From contig NC_090983.1 in the NCBI RefSeq assembly GCF_041146395.1, positions 63,991,501 through 64,055,500 on the forward strand: a DNA stretch of 64,000 nt. Direction: 5' to 3'. Positions 32,130 to 44,178 of the stretch are shown here, piece by piece. The notes under the pieces were generated by a model. That model saw only the letters and a program-made list of their open reading frames with translations, was not told where the DNA came from and ran no database searches. This stretch comes from Eulemur rufifrons (Eukaryota; Chordata; Mammalia; Primates; Lemuridae). Positions within the stretch are counted from its first letter, which is position 1. Each line of letters starts with the position of its first letter. A program made the translations under genes and the position numbers.

Positions 32130-33680
32130 TCTCTATTGATTTGTTTGTTATTTCACAAATTTCTGCCATTATCTTTATTACATCCTTTCTTCTACTTTCT
32201 TTGCATTTATTCTTTTCCCCTCAATCTTCAGAGGATTTCTTAGCTCATTTATTTTCAATCTCTCTCATTAAATAAATTCATTTAAGGCTAAAATATTGCT
32301 TTAGAAACATCCCCAAATTTTGGCATATAGCACTTTTATTGTTGTATAATTTAAGGGTTTTTTTAAAAAAATAATTTCTTCATTTTTTTCTCTACTAGGT
32401 TATTTTTATGATACAGATATGTGATATAGCTTCTTTGATATTTCTTGAAATTTCCTTTGTGGCCTGGTATTCAGTCATTTTTTTTTTAGATAATTCCATT
32501 TGTCCTTGAAAAGAATATGTATTTTCTATTTACTATTCATTATGTGTAGACTTATATATTTATATATACACACACACATATATATAGAGTATGTTTTTTA
32601 GATTAGCCATGTAATTGTGTTGCTCAAATATTTTGTAAATCTGTAATACTTTTTTGTCTGCCTGATATATCAGGTTCTGAGAAAAGTATATGAAAATTTT
32701 CCACTGTGATTGTAGATTTGTTCATTCCTCCTTATAATACTGTCAATGTTACTTTAACATATATTGAAACTATGTTGTTAAGTACCTCAAAGTTTGTGAT
32801 TATTTTATTTTCTTGTTGAGTTGTTCTTTTTATTTTATGTATCTATGTTTCTATTTCTGTGTTGTTTGATTTGAATATTGCAACATTAGTCTTTCAATCA
32901 GTATTTGACTGGTTGATACTAATATTTGTCCATCCCTTTCTCTGTCATTATGTTTCATATGTATCTCTTAAAACAAACAAACAAACAAACAAATAGCTGG
33001 CTGTCATTCTCTTTAAGAAATGCAATTTTAGGTGATTTCAGCCTTTTGTATTTACCATGATTACCATTACAGTAATGCTTCTTTGTACTATTGAGTTTAT
33101 GTTTTTTTCTATTTTCTTTGCTTTTGTCGAATTGACCAAATCTTCTATTCTCTCTACTTTCTTTCAAATAATTTGTAATTATATATTTAATTTTTGTTCC
33201 TTATGGTAGTTACCCTTTACATTTCTAACATGTATATCTGACTTAAAATGTAAAGCTAACCAAATCCTCCTCAATAATATCTGGACTTGGAATGATTGTT
33301 CCTTCCCATATTCCAAATTATCATGTAATATTTTAGTTATTTCTTACATTGAATCCCCAAATTAGTTAATATTATCATTATTTTACAGCCAAAGTTCATT
33401 TAGATTTACCAATATGCTTACTAGCTTCTTTTTCTTACCATTATTTCTTGCATCTACTCTTTTCTTCTAGATATACCATTATTTTTGCTGAGTAATGTTA
33501 TTTAATAATTTTTTTCAGCAAGCTTTTGTGACTAACAAACTCTTTCAGTCTTTGTTTTTATTTGCCTTTACTTGACATAGTTTAACTGGTGGGTAGTTAC
33601 TTTCCTTTACCCCTTTGAAAATATTATTCCATTGCATTCTAGCATCTGTTGCTGCCAATGGGCCATCTTCTGTGTGTGTT
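32130..33680 (-). mobile_element. L1M/HAL1-like LINE, internal region
   Basis: A diverged antisense L1 text runs throughout: 'ctttgtggcctggtattcag', 'ccttgaaaagaatatgtatt', 'gattgtagatttgttcattc', then, past a CAAA repeat at 32971-32993, 'tgcaattttaggtgatttca' and the 5' part 'aatattattccattgcattc'. Many indels; no usable frame. HAL1 is possible because the recognisable text reaches ORF1-proximal sequence. Confidence 0.65.
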
Positions 33681-34866
33681 GCCCCTCTGCACACGTGGAA
33701 TGGCATTCTGGACTCCTGTGCTTGTGAGGCCCCAAAGTCCCTGCACCTATTAGGTTTTGCAGCCATTAGGGGTAAAAACCATGAGCTGCTTTGGCTTAAG
33801 CTTCTATTCACTTCTCTGATTTTGGTTGTTTTTTCATACTCAGAGATTTCACACTCTGGATTTGAAACTTGACTATTTCAAATGGTTGTTATTGTTAGAG
33901 TTTGTTTAATTTTTCTAGAAAGGAGAGTCCTTCTTTGTCAGTTCAGACCTGCCGTATTGACTTGACATTCTCGATGATCTCGTTACTGCGACATTCCATA
34001 CCTCCTGGAGATGAGATATCCAGAGGGTAAAGACCAACAAAGATGCCAACCTGACACAATGGTCTTTGATCTAATGTCTGGACATTAGAGTCATGGAAAT
34101 TGATGATAAATGTCCACGTCTCAGGGCACATAGACTTGCCAAGAGCACTCGTGATGCCCTTCGTGTTCTAGTCTCAGTCTCTTATTCCTGTGGTCCCTTC
34201 TTCACCTTGGCAGGCTGCTGTCTCAGGCAGATTTCCATTTCAAATGTCCCCTGCCTGGCATGCCTATCAAGGACTCCACATCTGGTCTCTGGGACAGGAC
34301 TCTTTGACCTAATGTGGGAGAGAAATGCATTTACATCCCAGCTACAGCCCTCTCTGTGCTGCCATGGACTGCTTGAAATTTATCCATGGAGTCTGTTTTC
34401 AGTTGACCAAGCCCTCCAAATTCAGGGGACACACATCTCTGAGAGGTCCTGTTGAAACCCTCAGGAGAGAAGTGGCAGCAACCCCTTCTACTGAGAAAGA
34501 GGAGGATGATGGAGCCTCACAGCTCACCTTGCTCCAGAGAAAACCTTCTCACAAAATTCCCTCTCTTTGCTCTTTGACCTTTCATAATCTTATAGGTCAA
34601 TAATTTAAATGATTTCTTTACCCCATTCTCTTTGTCCTTACCTCTCTTTACTCATACTAAATGATACTCTTACTTTATTTGTGGGCTTTAATATCGATCA
34701 TATTTTAGACTCTGTTCATTCAAGTAACAGTAACTAGTGAGTTATTAAGGATTTCTAAAATTTACTACCATTTTTCATGAGCTTCTTCTTCAGTATTTGT
34801 TATTATGGGATATTTTTCTTTTCTTAAAAGTGGGAATGTCTATGATTTGTGGTCATATGTGTGGGA
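33681..34866. other. unassigned sequence with overlapping open frames
   Basis: No repeat named. A plus-strand ATG frame of 120 codons (34093-34455, Kozak-like GTCATGG) overlaps another of 92 codons (34325-34603). Neither has a domain I recognise. An inverted pair CTAATGTC/GACATTAG lies at 34071-34088. Confidence 0.4.
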
Positions 34867-35026
34867 CAACATTAAAAACATTTTTTTAAAAACATTTTTA
34901 GAGACAGGATCTGACTATGTTGCCCAAGCTGGTCTCAAACTCCTGGGCTCAAGTTATCCTCCTGCCTGAGCCTCCCAAGTAGCTGAGACTACAGGTATGC
35001 ACCACCATGCCCAGCAAGATTAAAAA
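34867..35026 (-). mobile_element. free left Alu monomer (FLAM)
   Basis: Body about 34879-35014 with flanks CAACATTAAAAA (34867-34878) and CAAGATTAAAAA (35015-35026), 11 of 12 matching. Antisense single Alu arm: 'gagacaggatctgactatgt' to 'gcaccaccatgcccag', T-rich on the left. Confidence 0.88.
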
Positions 35027-37039
35027 GAAAAAAGTTTGGGTGGAGGTTTTTATGGGAACAGAAACTACGTTGTAGTGTTTATAAGTGTTAATCCTAACTT
35101 TGATAGATTATCTTTCACATAGCAGGACTTACATAAATATCGTTGAATAAATAAGTGAGAAAGAAACAATCCAAAATCAGTAACACCTGCCCTTGAATTA
35201 CAGCAGTATTGGAAAGCATTGGAGAAACTGTTACCTCTCAAATTTCAAAGAGGAAGAAGACCTTTTTAGTGTACCTATTCTGAGTTCCAAACACATTCTC
35301 TTTGGTGTACTTAAAACATTTTATTTATAGTTTTTGGTGGTTTGTCTGCCATTATGCTTCCTGAGTTTGTGATATTGTCTTACTTTAAAATGCTTCTCAA
35401 GGATGCTTGCAGGTTACTTCAGTGCAGTGGGACTGGAGGAAAGTTAAGGTCCCTTCTAACCTAGAGATTCTGTGATTTTTTTTCACAATTCTAGCATCAT
35501 CTATTCTCTTCACATTAGTGGTCCAGCAGAAGTGGGTCACACAGGACAGAGCTTGGGTAGCCTGTGGAGTGATGACTTTCCCAAACATCTTCACTGGCAA
35601 TGGTACACTGCCAGACAGCTAAGTATAGCACGCAGGTGTCATAGATAAAATCTTCCAGGAGCTTTCATGGCCTCAAAAGCCAAACAAGTTGCTTTAGTAA
35701 CACTATGTACTCCGTAAATAAAATTAGGTTTTGGTCCACATGTGTGTTAAAGAGTAAGAATTATTTAGAATGAAATGAGATATAGCTACAGAGAGGAACA
35801 TTTTGTTTCTTCTTTGCATTAATGTACAGTGGTATATTGAGCAAAGTATCAGGTGTGGGCTTTTACATTTTAAAAATTGTTGTCCCTGAGAGTTTACATT
35901 TTTCACTTAAGTTTGCTACAGTTTTCCATCTGCCTACATATGGGAGAAACCATATGACACCAACAGGACATTTGCGTTCTACTTGTTATCTTGTCAATGA
36001 CTGTGGAACAATTTGCTTGAGTTCTTTTTGACTCATTTTCTCTATAATGAGGAGGATAGTTTCTGCTCCACAAAGCTCTAATATTATTTGGTGATGAAAT
36101 GAGTTCTGGAAAGACAATGTGTTAATACTAAGAGTTATGATCCTTTCTATACACATATTTAATTCCTGGGATTGAATTCAGTAAATAGGAAACAGGAACA
36201 TGCACGCCCACATTCTAAGTGATTGAGAAAGAAGTTGATAAACAAGACCACATTTAGCAAAGCATTTTAATTTGGTGAAGAAACTGAACAAAGAAAAGTA
36301 AAAGGAATATCAATAATGCTCAGGAACAGTGAACTACATATATATATATTAGTATCCATGTTGTTCTCCTAGTTAATGTAGGGATAGTATCTTGTATTCT
36401 GTAGCATAGCTGTCATTTATGTGTCCATTTATGAAAATAAATTCTAAAAATGTCATTCTGAATTCCTCAAAGCAATCATGCATCCAGCATTATCGATGCC
36501 AGCTGATTGAGTGCACTAACCTTACCAGATGTATATGGGTGTGTACATATGTATAAATGTGTGTGGTTGTGGCACCTCTAAGATGTTTTGGCTGTTTGGA
36601 ATCAACAGTGAGTTGTATATATGTGTATATTGGAACATGAATAGTAGAAATAAGGTGAGTCAAAGTGAAAACTATTAAAAAGGAAGGTCCCTGGAATGAA
36701 TGTTACTGTGTAGTCCAGTAGAGGCGATTGAATAGATTGTGGCTTCTGAGAACAAGACGACAGAAAAATTACAAAGAAATCTTACCAGGCGCATTCTAGT
36801 GACCTATGGCAGGAAAGAGCTCTCCATAGACAGGCCTGCCAAGTAGCCTCTTCTAGTTATGATTCACGTTTTCAGAAGAAAAAGCCAGCTAGCTTGTCAA
36901 AAAGGGTGGCAATAATTGCATTCTCTGTCAGTGGGAAAATAGGAAAATGAAAAACAGGGTAACAAGTCAGAAAGGCAGAACTCACTTAGCACATTCTGAA
37001 ATCTCTCAGTTTGAAGTCAAAACTAAACATCTTGCTTCC
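35027..37039. other. unassigned 2-kb AT-rich block
   Basis: No gene found. A short stretch near 35430-35475 ('aggtcccttctaacctagag', 'attctgtgattt') resembles the tail of an old mammalian SINE or LINE. TA run near 36338-36350. Confidence 0.4.
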
Positions 37040-37062
37040 TTTTTTTTTTTTTTTTTTTTTTT
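37040..37062. repeat. T homopolymer (23)
   Basis: Uninterrupted T-run; no SINE or LINE body recognised on either side. Confidence 0.95.
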
Positions 37063-37189
37063 CTCTGCTCCATCCATGTTGAGAATAAACATCTTGTTTC
37101 CTTTGGAAGCTACAAACAAGTTTTTTTCTTCATCAAGGAGCATTATCTCCTGTAGAGAAAAATGAAGCAATGCTGTTTACATGTTTGAT

Positions 37190-37860
37190 GTTTAGAAAAA
37201 TAAAGACTGGCAGTCGCCAGAATGATGGGACAGCGGATAAAGAGCAGACCCAGAGATTTCCTTCCCTCTGCTGGCCTCCACCCTGCACGCTTCCCTGGGG
37301 AGGAGAAGGCAGATGCGAATCAGAGCTGGCAGGGTGGAGCTCTCGGGAGCATGACTGGCAGCCCCACTCTGGCCCTCTGGCTATATTTCTGGAAACACTC
37401 CAGGAACCGCCAGGGCCAGCAAACCTCTTTAAGTCATATGATTTGGCCAAAGATCCTGACAAGAAATCTTGCCTTGACTTGGGCGCAGGGGGGCAGGGAG
37501 ATGGAAGCCAGGAATGAATTATCTGAAGAAGCACGAACATTTCTGCTCGCCTCTGTGCCCTTTCCGGAGAGGCTGTGCTTGAAATCCCGGTTGCCGTTCT
37601 GGGCCAACCCCTGGTGATTTAAGAACACAGTGGAGGCTCCTCACAGCTTTGCCTTCATTCCAAAAGGAGCCACTATGTCGCGCCTGGTGCAAGCAACCTG
37701 CCCCTACAAATCTACAAATCTGGTCCGCTTTGGGCAAGGCATTCTAGGCAGGCACCGGACAAGAAAAACCACTGAGATGCTTCTCTGTGTGAGGCTAGGG
37801 GTCTTCAGCGGACAGCAGGAGAAGCACAGCTCCCTGCTCAGAGGGCCTGGCCCCGGCTGA
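37190..37860. other. GC-richer, repeat-free block; candidate regulatory or exonic DNA
   Basis: G+C and CpG content rise clearly above the surrounding AT-rich DNA; about 18 CpGs are seen in roughly 670 bases. Long frames occur on both strands (minus 37133-37540; plus 37170-37517 and 37222-37617), which is expected when stop codons are rare in GC-rich DNA. No domain, signal peptide or consistent splice structure was seen. CpG density is below a classical CpG island. Confidence 0.45.
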
Positions 37861-38069
37861 TCATCAAATGCCTTGTTGAAAAATAAATCATCTTAAATGG
37901 TTTAAAACTGTAATTGACTTTGTTATTTAAATATTAATGATGTTACTTCCTTATCTAAATACAGTGACTGTAATTGGAATATTATTAGCTAGTCTCATAA
38001 ATATAGGGTTTAAATATCTATCTTGCATGAGGAAGGAAACTGGGGTTTTATTTTCCAGAGGGAAGATGG

Positions 38070-38318
38070 GCATGCATTGTGTAAGCAGTCCAGCTCTGGA
38101 GGCTGACTGGTTTGGGCTTGAGGACTGACCTGGCCACACCCAGGCTTCAGCTAGTCTACGAGCCAGAAAAGCAAACTTCCTGAACTTCCATCCATTCCTC
38201 TGTAAAATGGGACTAATCACACCTACATTATAGGGTCATTGAGAGATTTAAATAAATAAATCATCTAGGATAGAACCCAGTACATAGTAACTGATCACAA
38301 AATGGTGACTACCGTTAT
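38070..38318 (+). mobile_element. MIR SINE
   Basis: 'gtaagcagtccagctctgga', 'cttcctgaacttccatccat', 'tcctctgtaaaatgggacta', 'cattatagggtcattgagag', 'acccagtacatagtaactg'. MIR order, with a small insertion in the middle. Confidence 0.85.
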
Positions 38319-39215
38319 ATTATTAAGACAGAAGAGATAAAGGCATTAACAATATAAGGATTTAAATATCAACAGGAGGTATTAGAGCAATGAGATTATG
38401 GGGCCACTTTCTATTTTCTCTTTCATTCTTCTCTTTATTAAAAAACAAAAAAGATCAATGAAGTTTATGATGTTGATTTTCTATATATAGCATATCTGTA
38501 TTTATCCATATATCTCTCTCTCCACCTATGTGTACATATAGAGAATTGAGTGACTGCGTTAATTTGGGTTGAAATGAGTGCTTGCTCTGGAGACCTAACT
38601 AGGACACCAGCAATGACACTCCAGCGTGGGGAGCAGACACTGGTATGGGGTGTCAGCGATCTTGAGGCAGGTTGGGGTATTCTGTCCAAATTAGCTGGGG
38701 AACTTTTGGTTTAGCTCAGTTTTCATCTTCATAAAATGCCATGATCAGAGAGCATGATTATGCAAATCTCTTTGTGCTCGGAAGTAACGTGATTCTATGC
38801 CGATCACAAAGGGAGCAAACGACCACTTCCACACTCCCCAATCATACTCAGGAGTCCCTGGTTGGAAGCGAGAATGTATACTTTGAATTGGTTTTCACAT
38901 GGAGAAAATTATTCCCTGCAAATTTCCTGTCCCCTGGCTGATGGGAAAGGAAGAGGAAGATCTTGTCATGTTCCTCTGAGGTTTCCGATTCTCAGAGTCC
39001 TTTATAAACACACAGCTGTAACTGTGGGCATTTGGTCAATGAGCCTCCATGTCGGAGTCTACCTGGTTAGGGCTGGTTCTGCTTGCTTTGTCAAGTGGGC
39101 GCCTGCTCTTCCGTTTCACTGAACTAATAAATCATGAATACTTTCCTTAGCCATTTAAAAGTCATTTCCTCTCATTTTCCCTGGGCACCAGAAGCAATCT
39201 TATACATGAAGGCTG
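38319..39215. other. unassigned sequence
   Basis: No gene or repeat recognised; short frames on both strands only. Confidence 0.45.

Positions 39216-39243
<28 letters not shown>
39216..39243. repeat. (TG)n microsatellite
   Basis: About 14 uninterrupted TG units. Confidence 0.97.
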
Positions 39244-39246
<3 letters not shown>

Positions 39247-39534
39247 GATTGCTGCCTCCAAGAATAGCATGTGACAGCAAAAACTGCTTAGCGATTTTCC
39301 ATCCAAAATTTATCAACAACTTAGACTCTAGCATTGCATTCATCGGAAAGCAAAGATGTATGCCTTGTATTACTTAACCTTTCCAAGCCACCTGCTTCTT
39401 ATTATATTTTGTATTTCATATTCAAGTTCCTATTTGAAATTCAAACATCTTATTACAATCATGTGTGTGCTTTCTAAACTAAAGTGGGACATTTTAAAAT
39501 CTGGCATTTCATGTATAAAAATTGCTTTTGTGAT

Positions 39535-40065
39535 CATCCATTTAGTCAACAAATATTGTTTTGTGCCAAGTGTAACCCAGTTTTCTAGATATTAGGAATA
39601 TGTTAGTGAGCAAAGAAGAGGATAGGGTCTGCTTTCACGGAGCTTAGAATTATAGTGTGTCTGGGGGTGGAGAGGGAGAGAGACAGACCACAGATGACTA
39701 ATAGCACGTATTAGACTGTGATGAGTGTTATGGAGGGCAAGCAGAGCAGGAAGGGGGCAAGTTCCAGGAGTATGCATGTATTGTGGGGAAGCGGGTGTTC
39801 AAATTTAAATAGGATTATTAGGGAAGACCCCACTAGCAGGGTGACTTTTGAGAAAGGTCTGAAGGAGATGAGGGAGTGAGCCATAAGGGTAACTATGGAA
39901 GCGCTTCCTACTCAGAGGGATGGCAAGTGCAAAGGCCCTGCGGCTGGAGCTGCCTGGTGTTGTGAAGAACATGACGAGGTGGATGTGGCTGGAATGGAGT
40001 GAGTGATGGGGTGAGCGGCAGGAGATAAGGTAGGAGAGGAAAGGTGCCCAGATCAGAAAAACACA
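39535..40065 (-). mobile_element. L2 LINE 3' part
   Basis: Antisense L2: 'gtcaacaaatattgttttgt', 'tcacggagcttagaattata', 'agactgtgatgagtgttatg', 'gggaagaccccactagcag', 'tggcaagtgcaaaggccctg', 'ggatgtggctggaatggagt'. One of the better L2 copies here. Confidence 0.88.
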
Positions 40066-40094
40066 AGAATTTCAAAGAGGAAAAAATGATCAAT

Positions 40095-40300
40095 TAGTAT
40101 AATTATTAGGAACTGGGACAACATCAATGAATAAAACAGATGAAAAACTCATGCCTCCTGGAGTTGACAGTCTAGCGAGAGGTGACAGAAAAAAAAAAAC
40201 CACTCAAAAAAGCAAATTGTACAATATTCGAGAAGTGATGTATGCAACAGGAAAGAAGCGGACAGGTAATGGTGGGGTCGGGTGCGTGGTGCTTAGTTGT
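40095..40300 (-). mobile_element. second L2 LINE 3' fragment
   Basis: 'actgggacaacatcaatgaa', 'catgcctcctggagttgaca', 'gtctagcgagaggtgacag', then an A-run and 'gagaagtgatgtatgcaaca'. It repeats the part of L2 already present in 39535-40065, so this is a separate copy or a duplication. Confidence 0.75.
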
Positions 40301-40321
40301 GCCTTATAACCTTCAACAATC

Positions 40322-40400
40322 TTAGAATGTAAACCTCTCAAGATTAGAAAATACACTGGTTTTTAAATATTATCCAGTTCTTAGCACATCATGAGTAACT
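40322..40400 (+). mobile_element. L2 LINE 3' end fragment
   Basis: 'agaatgtaaacctctcaaga' and 'cagttcttagcacatcatga' match the sense L2 3' end; short and uncertain. Confidence 0.5.
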
Positions 40401-41539
40401 AATACAAATCCATTGTCTAAACTGTAACAGCCTCTTGCCAGTATCGCATGGAAAAGAGGAGGTTCTCATCTAAAGCTGGGCAAACTTGTCTCATGCTCTG
40501 AGAAAGGCCACAGTACCTTGTGTGTTTTTAGGGCAAAGCGTTTCATAGATTCTGGGATGGAAGGAAGATCCTAGTGTTCTATTCCTTATATGAGGCCAGC
40601 AAGTCTGACTCCAGCTCAGTAACTCACGTTAGATAAACCTATTTTCAGCTTTACTTGGAAGATGTAACTCTTGGTCATTCTTTACTGTCCATTACTTTAG
40701 ATGACGGGTGATACGGTCCAACAATTGAACCAGAAATATATTCATTCACCAGCAGCAATGACGTATTTTTCTGCATTATGCTCGTCCTTGGCAAAGGATT
40801 CTTCAGCTGTTCCCTTTGCTGCCTTGCTGTCAATTTGATAAACGGACAGGCTTCCTTCCCAGCAGGGCTGGTGTGGTTCCAGCCTGCAGCACTGCCCACT
40901 TCAGCAGTCTGCAGACCATTGTTGCTGCCTCCCACGAGCTCACAGAGCCCACGCGGAGTGCACTGGGGCATCCAAAAGACAATCGGGCTGACAGCACCAG
41001 GCCAGTACAAGGAGAAAATCAAGTTTCATTTTGTTCTGTTAAACGTCTCTGCCAGACTCTACAGAGACATACTGCCAGTAGAATAAAGAGAAAGTAAATC
41101 CTGTCCATTGCACAGAGATATTTTGAAAATTTACTGCCAGGACCTTGCAACAGATACATTGGTATATTTTAGCTTTTCCTTCAAATAGTTTCTCTAACTC
41201 AGCGGTGATTCATTCGTGTCATGGATTTTTCAAAGGCAGGAAAGATTCAAATAGTGTATTAATGAGCACAGTTTTGAATAGTAAATAGGACATGGCAGAT
41301 CATGGAGACTAAAGAAAGGTTAGTCACAGAAAATCAGTCCTGTCCCAGCTTTGCAGCAGAATTGATAGCATTAGCACTTGTGAACAGACTAACTGTGGAT
41401 GATGTACCAGATACTCCTCTTAGGTATGTGCTCTTTGGTAGTCTACTTGAGGCAGAACCGTAATCACGGTAATAGTTACATTCCTGTGCCACATCTTTCA
41501 CGGTATATTCTCCCCCCACTACCATCCCCATGATGTTCC
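40401..41539. other. unassigned sequence
   Basis: No gene recognised. A short piece near 40547-40595 ('catagattctgggatggaag') resembles an old SINE. Frames of 93-115 codons on both strands at 40675-41097 have no recognisable domain. Confidence 0.4.
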
Positions 41540-41665
41540 TGTGGGCAAGGTGAGGATTTTCATCACCGTTTTACAAAAGCGGAAAGTGAGGCTCAAAGAG
41601 ATCTAGTGCCCGGATCAAGTTCACACAGCTGGTGGCAGTAGCAGGGATTTGTTCCAGTGCTTTCT
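41540..41665 (-). mobile_element. MIR SINE fragment
   Basis: 'cgttttacaaaagcggaaag', 'tgaggctcaaagagatctag', 'gttcacacagctggtggcag': antisense MIR core. Confidence 0.85.
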
Positions 41666-41904
41666 TACTTAGAAAAGGAAGTAAATAAGAAGTAAGAAGT
41701 TGAGAGCTTTCTCATTGTAAAAACCAGAAAGTTTCACTACGATGATGAAGCATATTGAAAAAATGGGCAGATATATTGGTGGAGGACGCACAGATTCTTT
41801 TCTATCAGTATTAGTTTTTAAACTATACCCGTATGTCATACATTATATGTACTCTTCTGTATGTATGGTGTATTTCATGATGACAAGAAATTACAAGCAG
41901 GGAA

Positions 41905-42035
41905 GGGAACTAATTGCTTTTAATGCCTACTATGTCCCTGGCACTATGGTAGGCCCATTAAATATGTAATCTCATGTTTTTAATATTAGATATCTTCTAT
42001 GGTAAGAATTTTTCCTAGCCATTATAAGATGTAAT
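41905..42035 (-). mobile_element. MIR/L2-type fragment
   Basis: 'atgcctactatgtccctggc' and 'aaatatgtaatctcatgttt' follow an antisense MIR 3' region. Confidence 0.55.
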
Positions 42036-42424
42036 GACACGTCACCATCATAGCCCATCTGGTCCATCAGTTTGAGAAGCTCCAAATGACAAAATAGCAG
42101 TCCTAGCTTTAAATTCAGCAGAATACTTTAGGCTTTTCTGTGCTCTCTGGTGGAAACCTCCCCCGACTCTCCATCCTCACCCTTGGTGCCAGTATTCCAA
42201 ACTTTAAATTCAGAAGAACCTAAGGATATAGGGATGGGAAGCACACATTCTGCAAAGTGGGTCACTGGGAGTGATGGTGAGGAGGGCCAATTCTACCTAT
42301 GGGTTTTCAGGCTGATGTATTTGAGTTACACTTCACCATATATTGGCTATACAGAATCCTGGAGGAAAGCACCCAACCTTGGGTGTGGTCCCTAAGCTGT
42401 CTCCTTAACTGGGCCTTTAATTAT
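42036..42424. other. unassigned sequence at the edge of the ERVL block
   Basis: No LTR boundary could be read here. The ERVL text becomes recognisable at about 42430. Confidence 0.4.
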
Positions 42425-42428
42425 TTTA

Positions 42429-42767
42429 CTAGGATGGCTTCTTCAGAGCATTGCAATAAATATGTTGTGGGACCTGTGGGTTCCCTAGTGATGCACTCAT
42501 TGTGATACCTTCACTGTAAAATACGTCCCTTGGTCTGAGGCATGTTATTGGGATCCCATGTTGGTAAATCACAGGCTCTTTAAGTCCGCAGATGATGCTG
42601 GTGTAACCACTTTGGGCAGCAAAGGCAAACTCATAATCAAAATAGTTGTTAATTTGGTAAGGATATAATGCTGCTGTTCTAGGATGAAAATGGTCCAACA
42701 TAATCAACCTGTCACCAAGTGATTCATCAGCTTTCTTGAGGGGTGTTTCCATATTGAAGCACCACAC
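42429..42767 (-). pseudogene. ERVL integrase core remnant
   Basis: The longest open piece of the ERVL pol (112 codons). Residues near the middle form an INNYFDYEFAF stretch and then an H-G-I-P motif, both typical of the retroviral integrase catalytic core in ERVL elements. After HGIP the frame slips, so the expected active-site segment is not readable. Integrase would join viral DNA to the host chromosome; this copy is inactive. Confidence 0.75.
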
Positions 42768-43878
42768 TGAGTCTCTTCTGCTGGCAGCCTATGGATTCAG
42801 CAGTGGCAGTAGCTAGGTACGTCTGTGCATGGCCTCCCTGCCTGCCACCAAGTCCGCTTCATTCACGGGACTACTGTGCATGCACTGGGGTGGCTGAGGT
42901 CAGATGCCGACTGCCATCCACCGGACAAGCCATCCTATCCACCCGATTGCCAGTGCCTGCCTGAATGTTCTAGAATGCTCTCTAGTGGACATTAATACCC
43001 ATACAAGACACAAATACCCATACGTGCTTTCAACCCTCTGCCAGAGAGTCACCGATAAGTGTATTTCTCAACCTTCCTTATCTTCAAGCTCTTATTCATG
43101 CCTTTTATTTCAGGATTCTTACCAATCAATAAAGTCGTTTGTTTGTGTATATTTTTGCTTTAGGCAATTTCCCTCTGGTACATGATCAAGTGTATTGCTC
43201 AGAGATATGCCTACTGGGAAAATTTCCCTTTTAAACTGTCCTTAAGGGCAACCTTTGAGTGGGGCTGTATTGTGGTGCTAGTCTATTGTCAGTTATGGCA
43301 ATTACGTGGAGCTAACCTACATGCGCACTAGGGGAAACACCCACGAGAGCACGGGTATAAGTTGAAAGAGAGGCATCAGTGTAACAGATCAAAGTCACGT
43401 GGAAGTTGGGGCCACCTACCTATGCAACTTGTGCCCAATTCTAAATGTACCATTTACATCATGCAAAGGATTTCTGATGTTCTTGCATGATCTTATGACT
43501 GCATGTCTCATAATCCAGATTCATCAGAGACAGCTCCAGTTGCATAAGCACACTTGATGTTCTCTACTAAGGGTCAAAAGCATGCCAGGAATTACTTTTG
43601 AAATGATGAGTAGTAGTTCTCTGCTTTTGAAGGTCTGGCCTTGCTCAGAACCCAGGGGTCTGTGCTGCAACTCTCATATTGGGGTTTAACAGAGACTCTA
43701 TACAGCATTGCAAGCCACTAAGGATCCCTCTGGCTCCATCCATCTTCTAGGTCATACTGCCTGAGCATCAGGGCACCTTGCACAGCAGTCTGGACCTGTT
43801 ACAAGTCCTCTCTTGTTCTGGGCAGCATATACCACATCTGAAAATGGCAGCCTTCCAAGTCACTCAATTAACTGTTCA

Positions 43879-43907
43879 CAGCATATTACCACATGTGGTA
43901 TATGCTG
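43879..43907. repeat. 29-bp near-perfect hairpin inside ERVL pol
   Basis: Arms CAGCATATTACCAC and GTGGTATATGCTG pair fully except for one extra T. A further direct copy, CAGCATATACCACAT, is at 43823-43837 and is the exact complement of 43893-43907. Confidence 0.9.
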
Positions 43908-44160
43908 ACTCCAGGATCCAAATAAGCCCACCAAGCACAGTGCCTCTTTTTTAGTGGTAGGAGGTGCGAGTGCAACAATTTGTCATTTATAGTAAAGGAT
44001 ATTTCCCCACATGTTCCAGTTCATTGGATCTTTAAAAACATCATCCATATGGTAGGTCCTTGAAACATTGAGGGTTTTCTTATCTGCCTTCTGGCATGCA
44101 TGTATGTATCTTCCCAGGACACCCTGAGTACTTGTCCCTGTCCTTGCCAGGTCCAATTAC

Positions 44161-44178
44161 CATGATGTCATCATTGAT
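44161..44178 (-). other. ERVL reverse transcriptase active-site motif, altered
   Basis: On the minus strand the codons read I-N-D-D-I-M. The aspartate pair of the Y-x-D-D motif is still present but the tyrosine is not. This marks the retroviral RT domain and its direction. The surrounding frame is broken. Confidence 0.75.

Noticed and set aside
37040..37062. T-run as the tail of an antisense Alu or L1
   Set aside because: No Alu or L1 body adjoins it on the right side and no target duplication was found.
37133..37617. Overlapping 115-135 codon frames on both strands as genes
   Set aside because: Stop codons are rare in this GC-richer block, so long frames on both strands are expected; no splice sites or domains support one of them.
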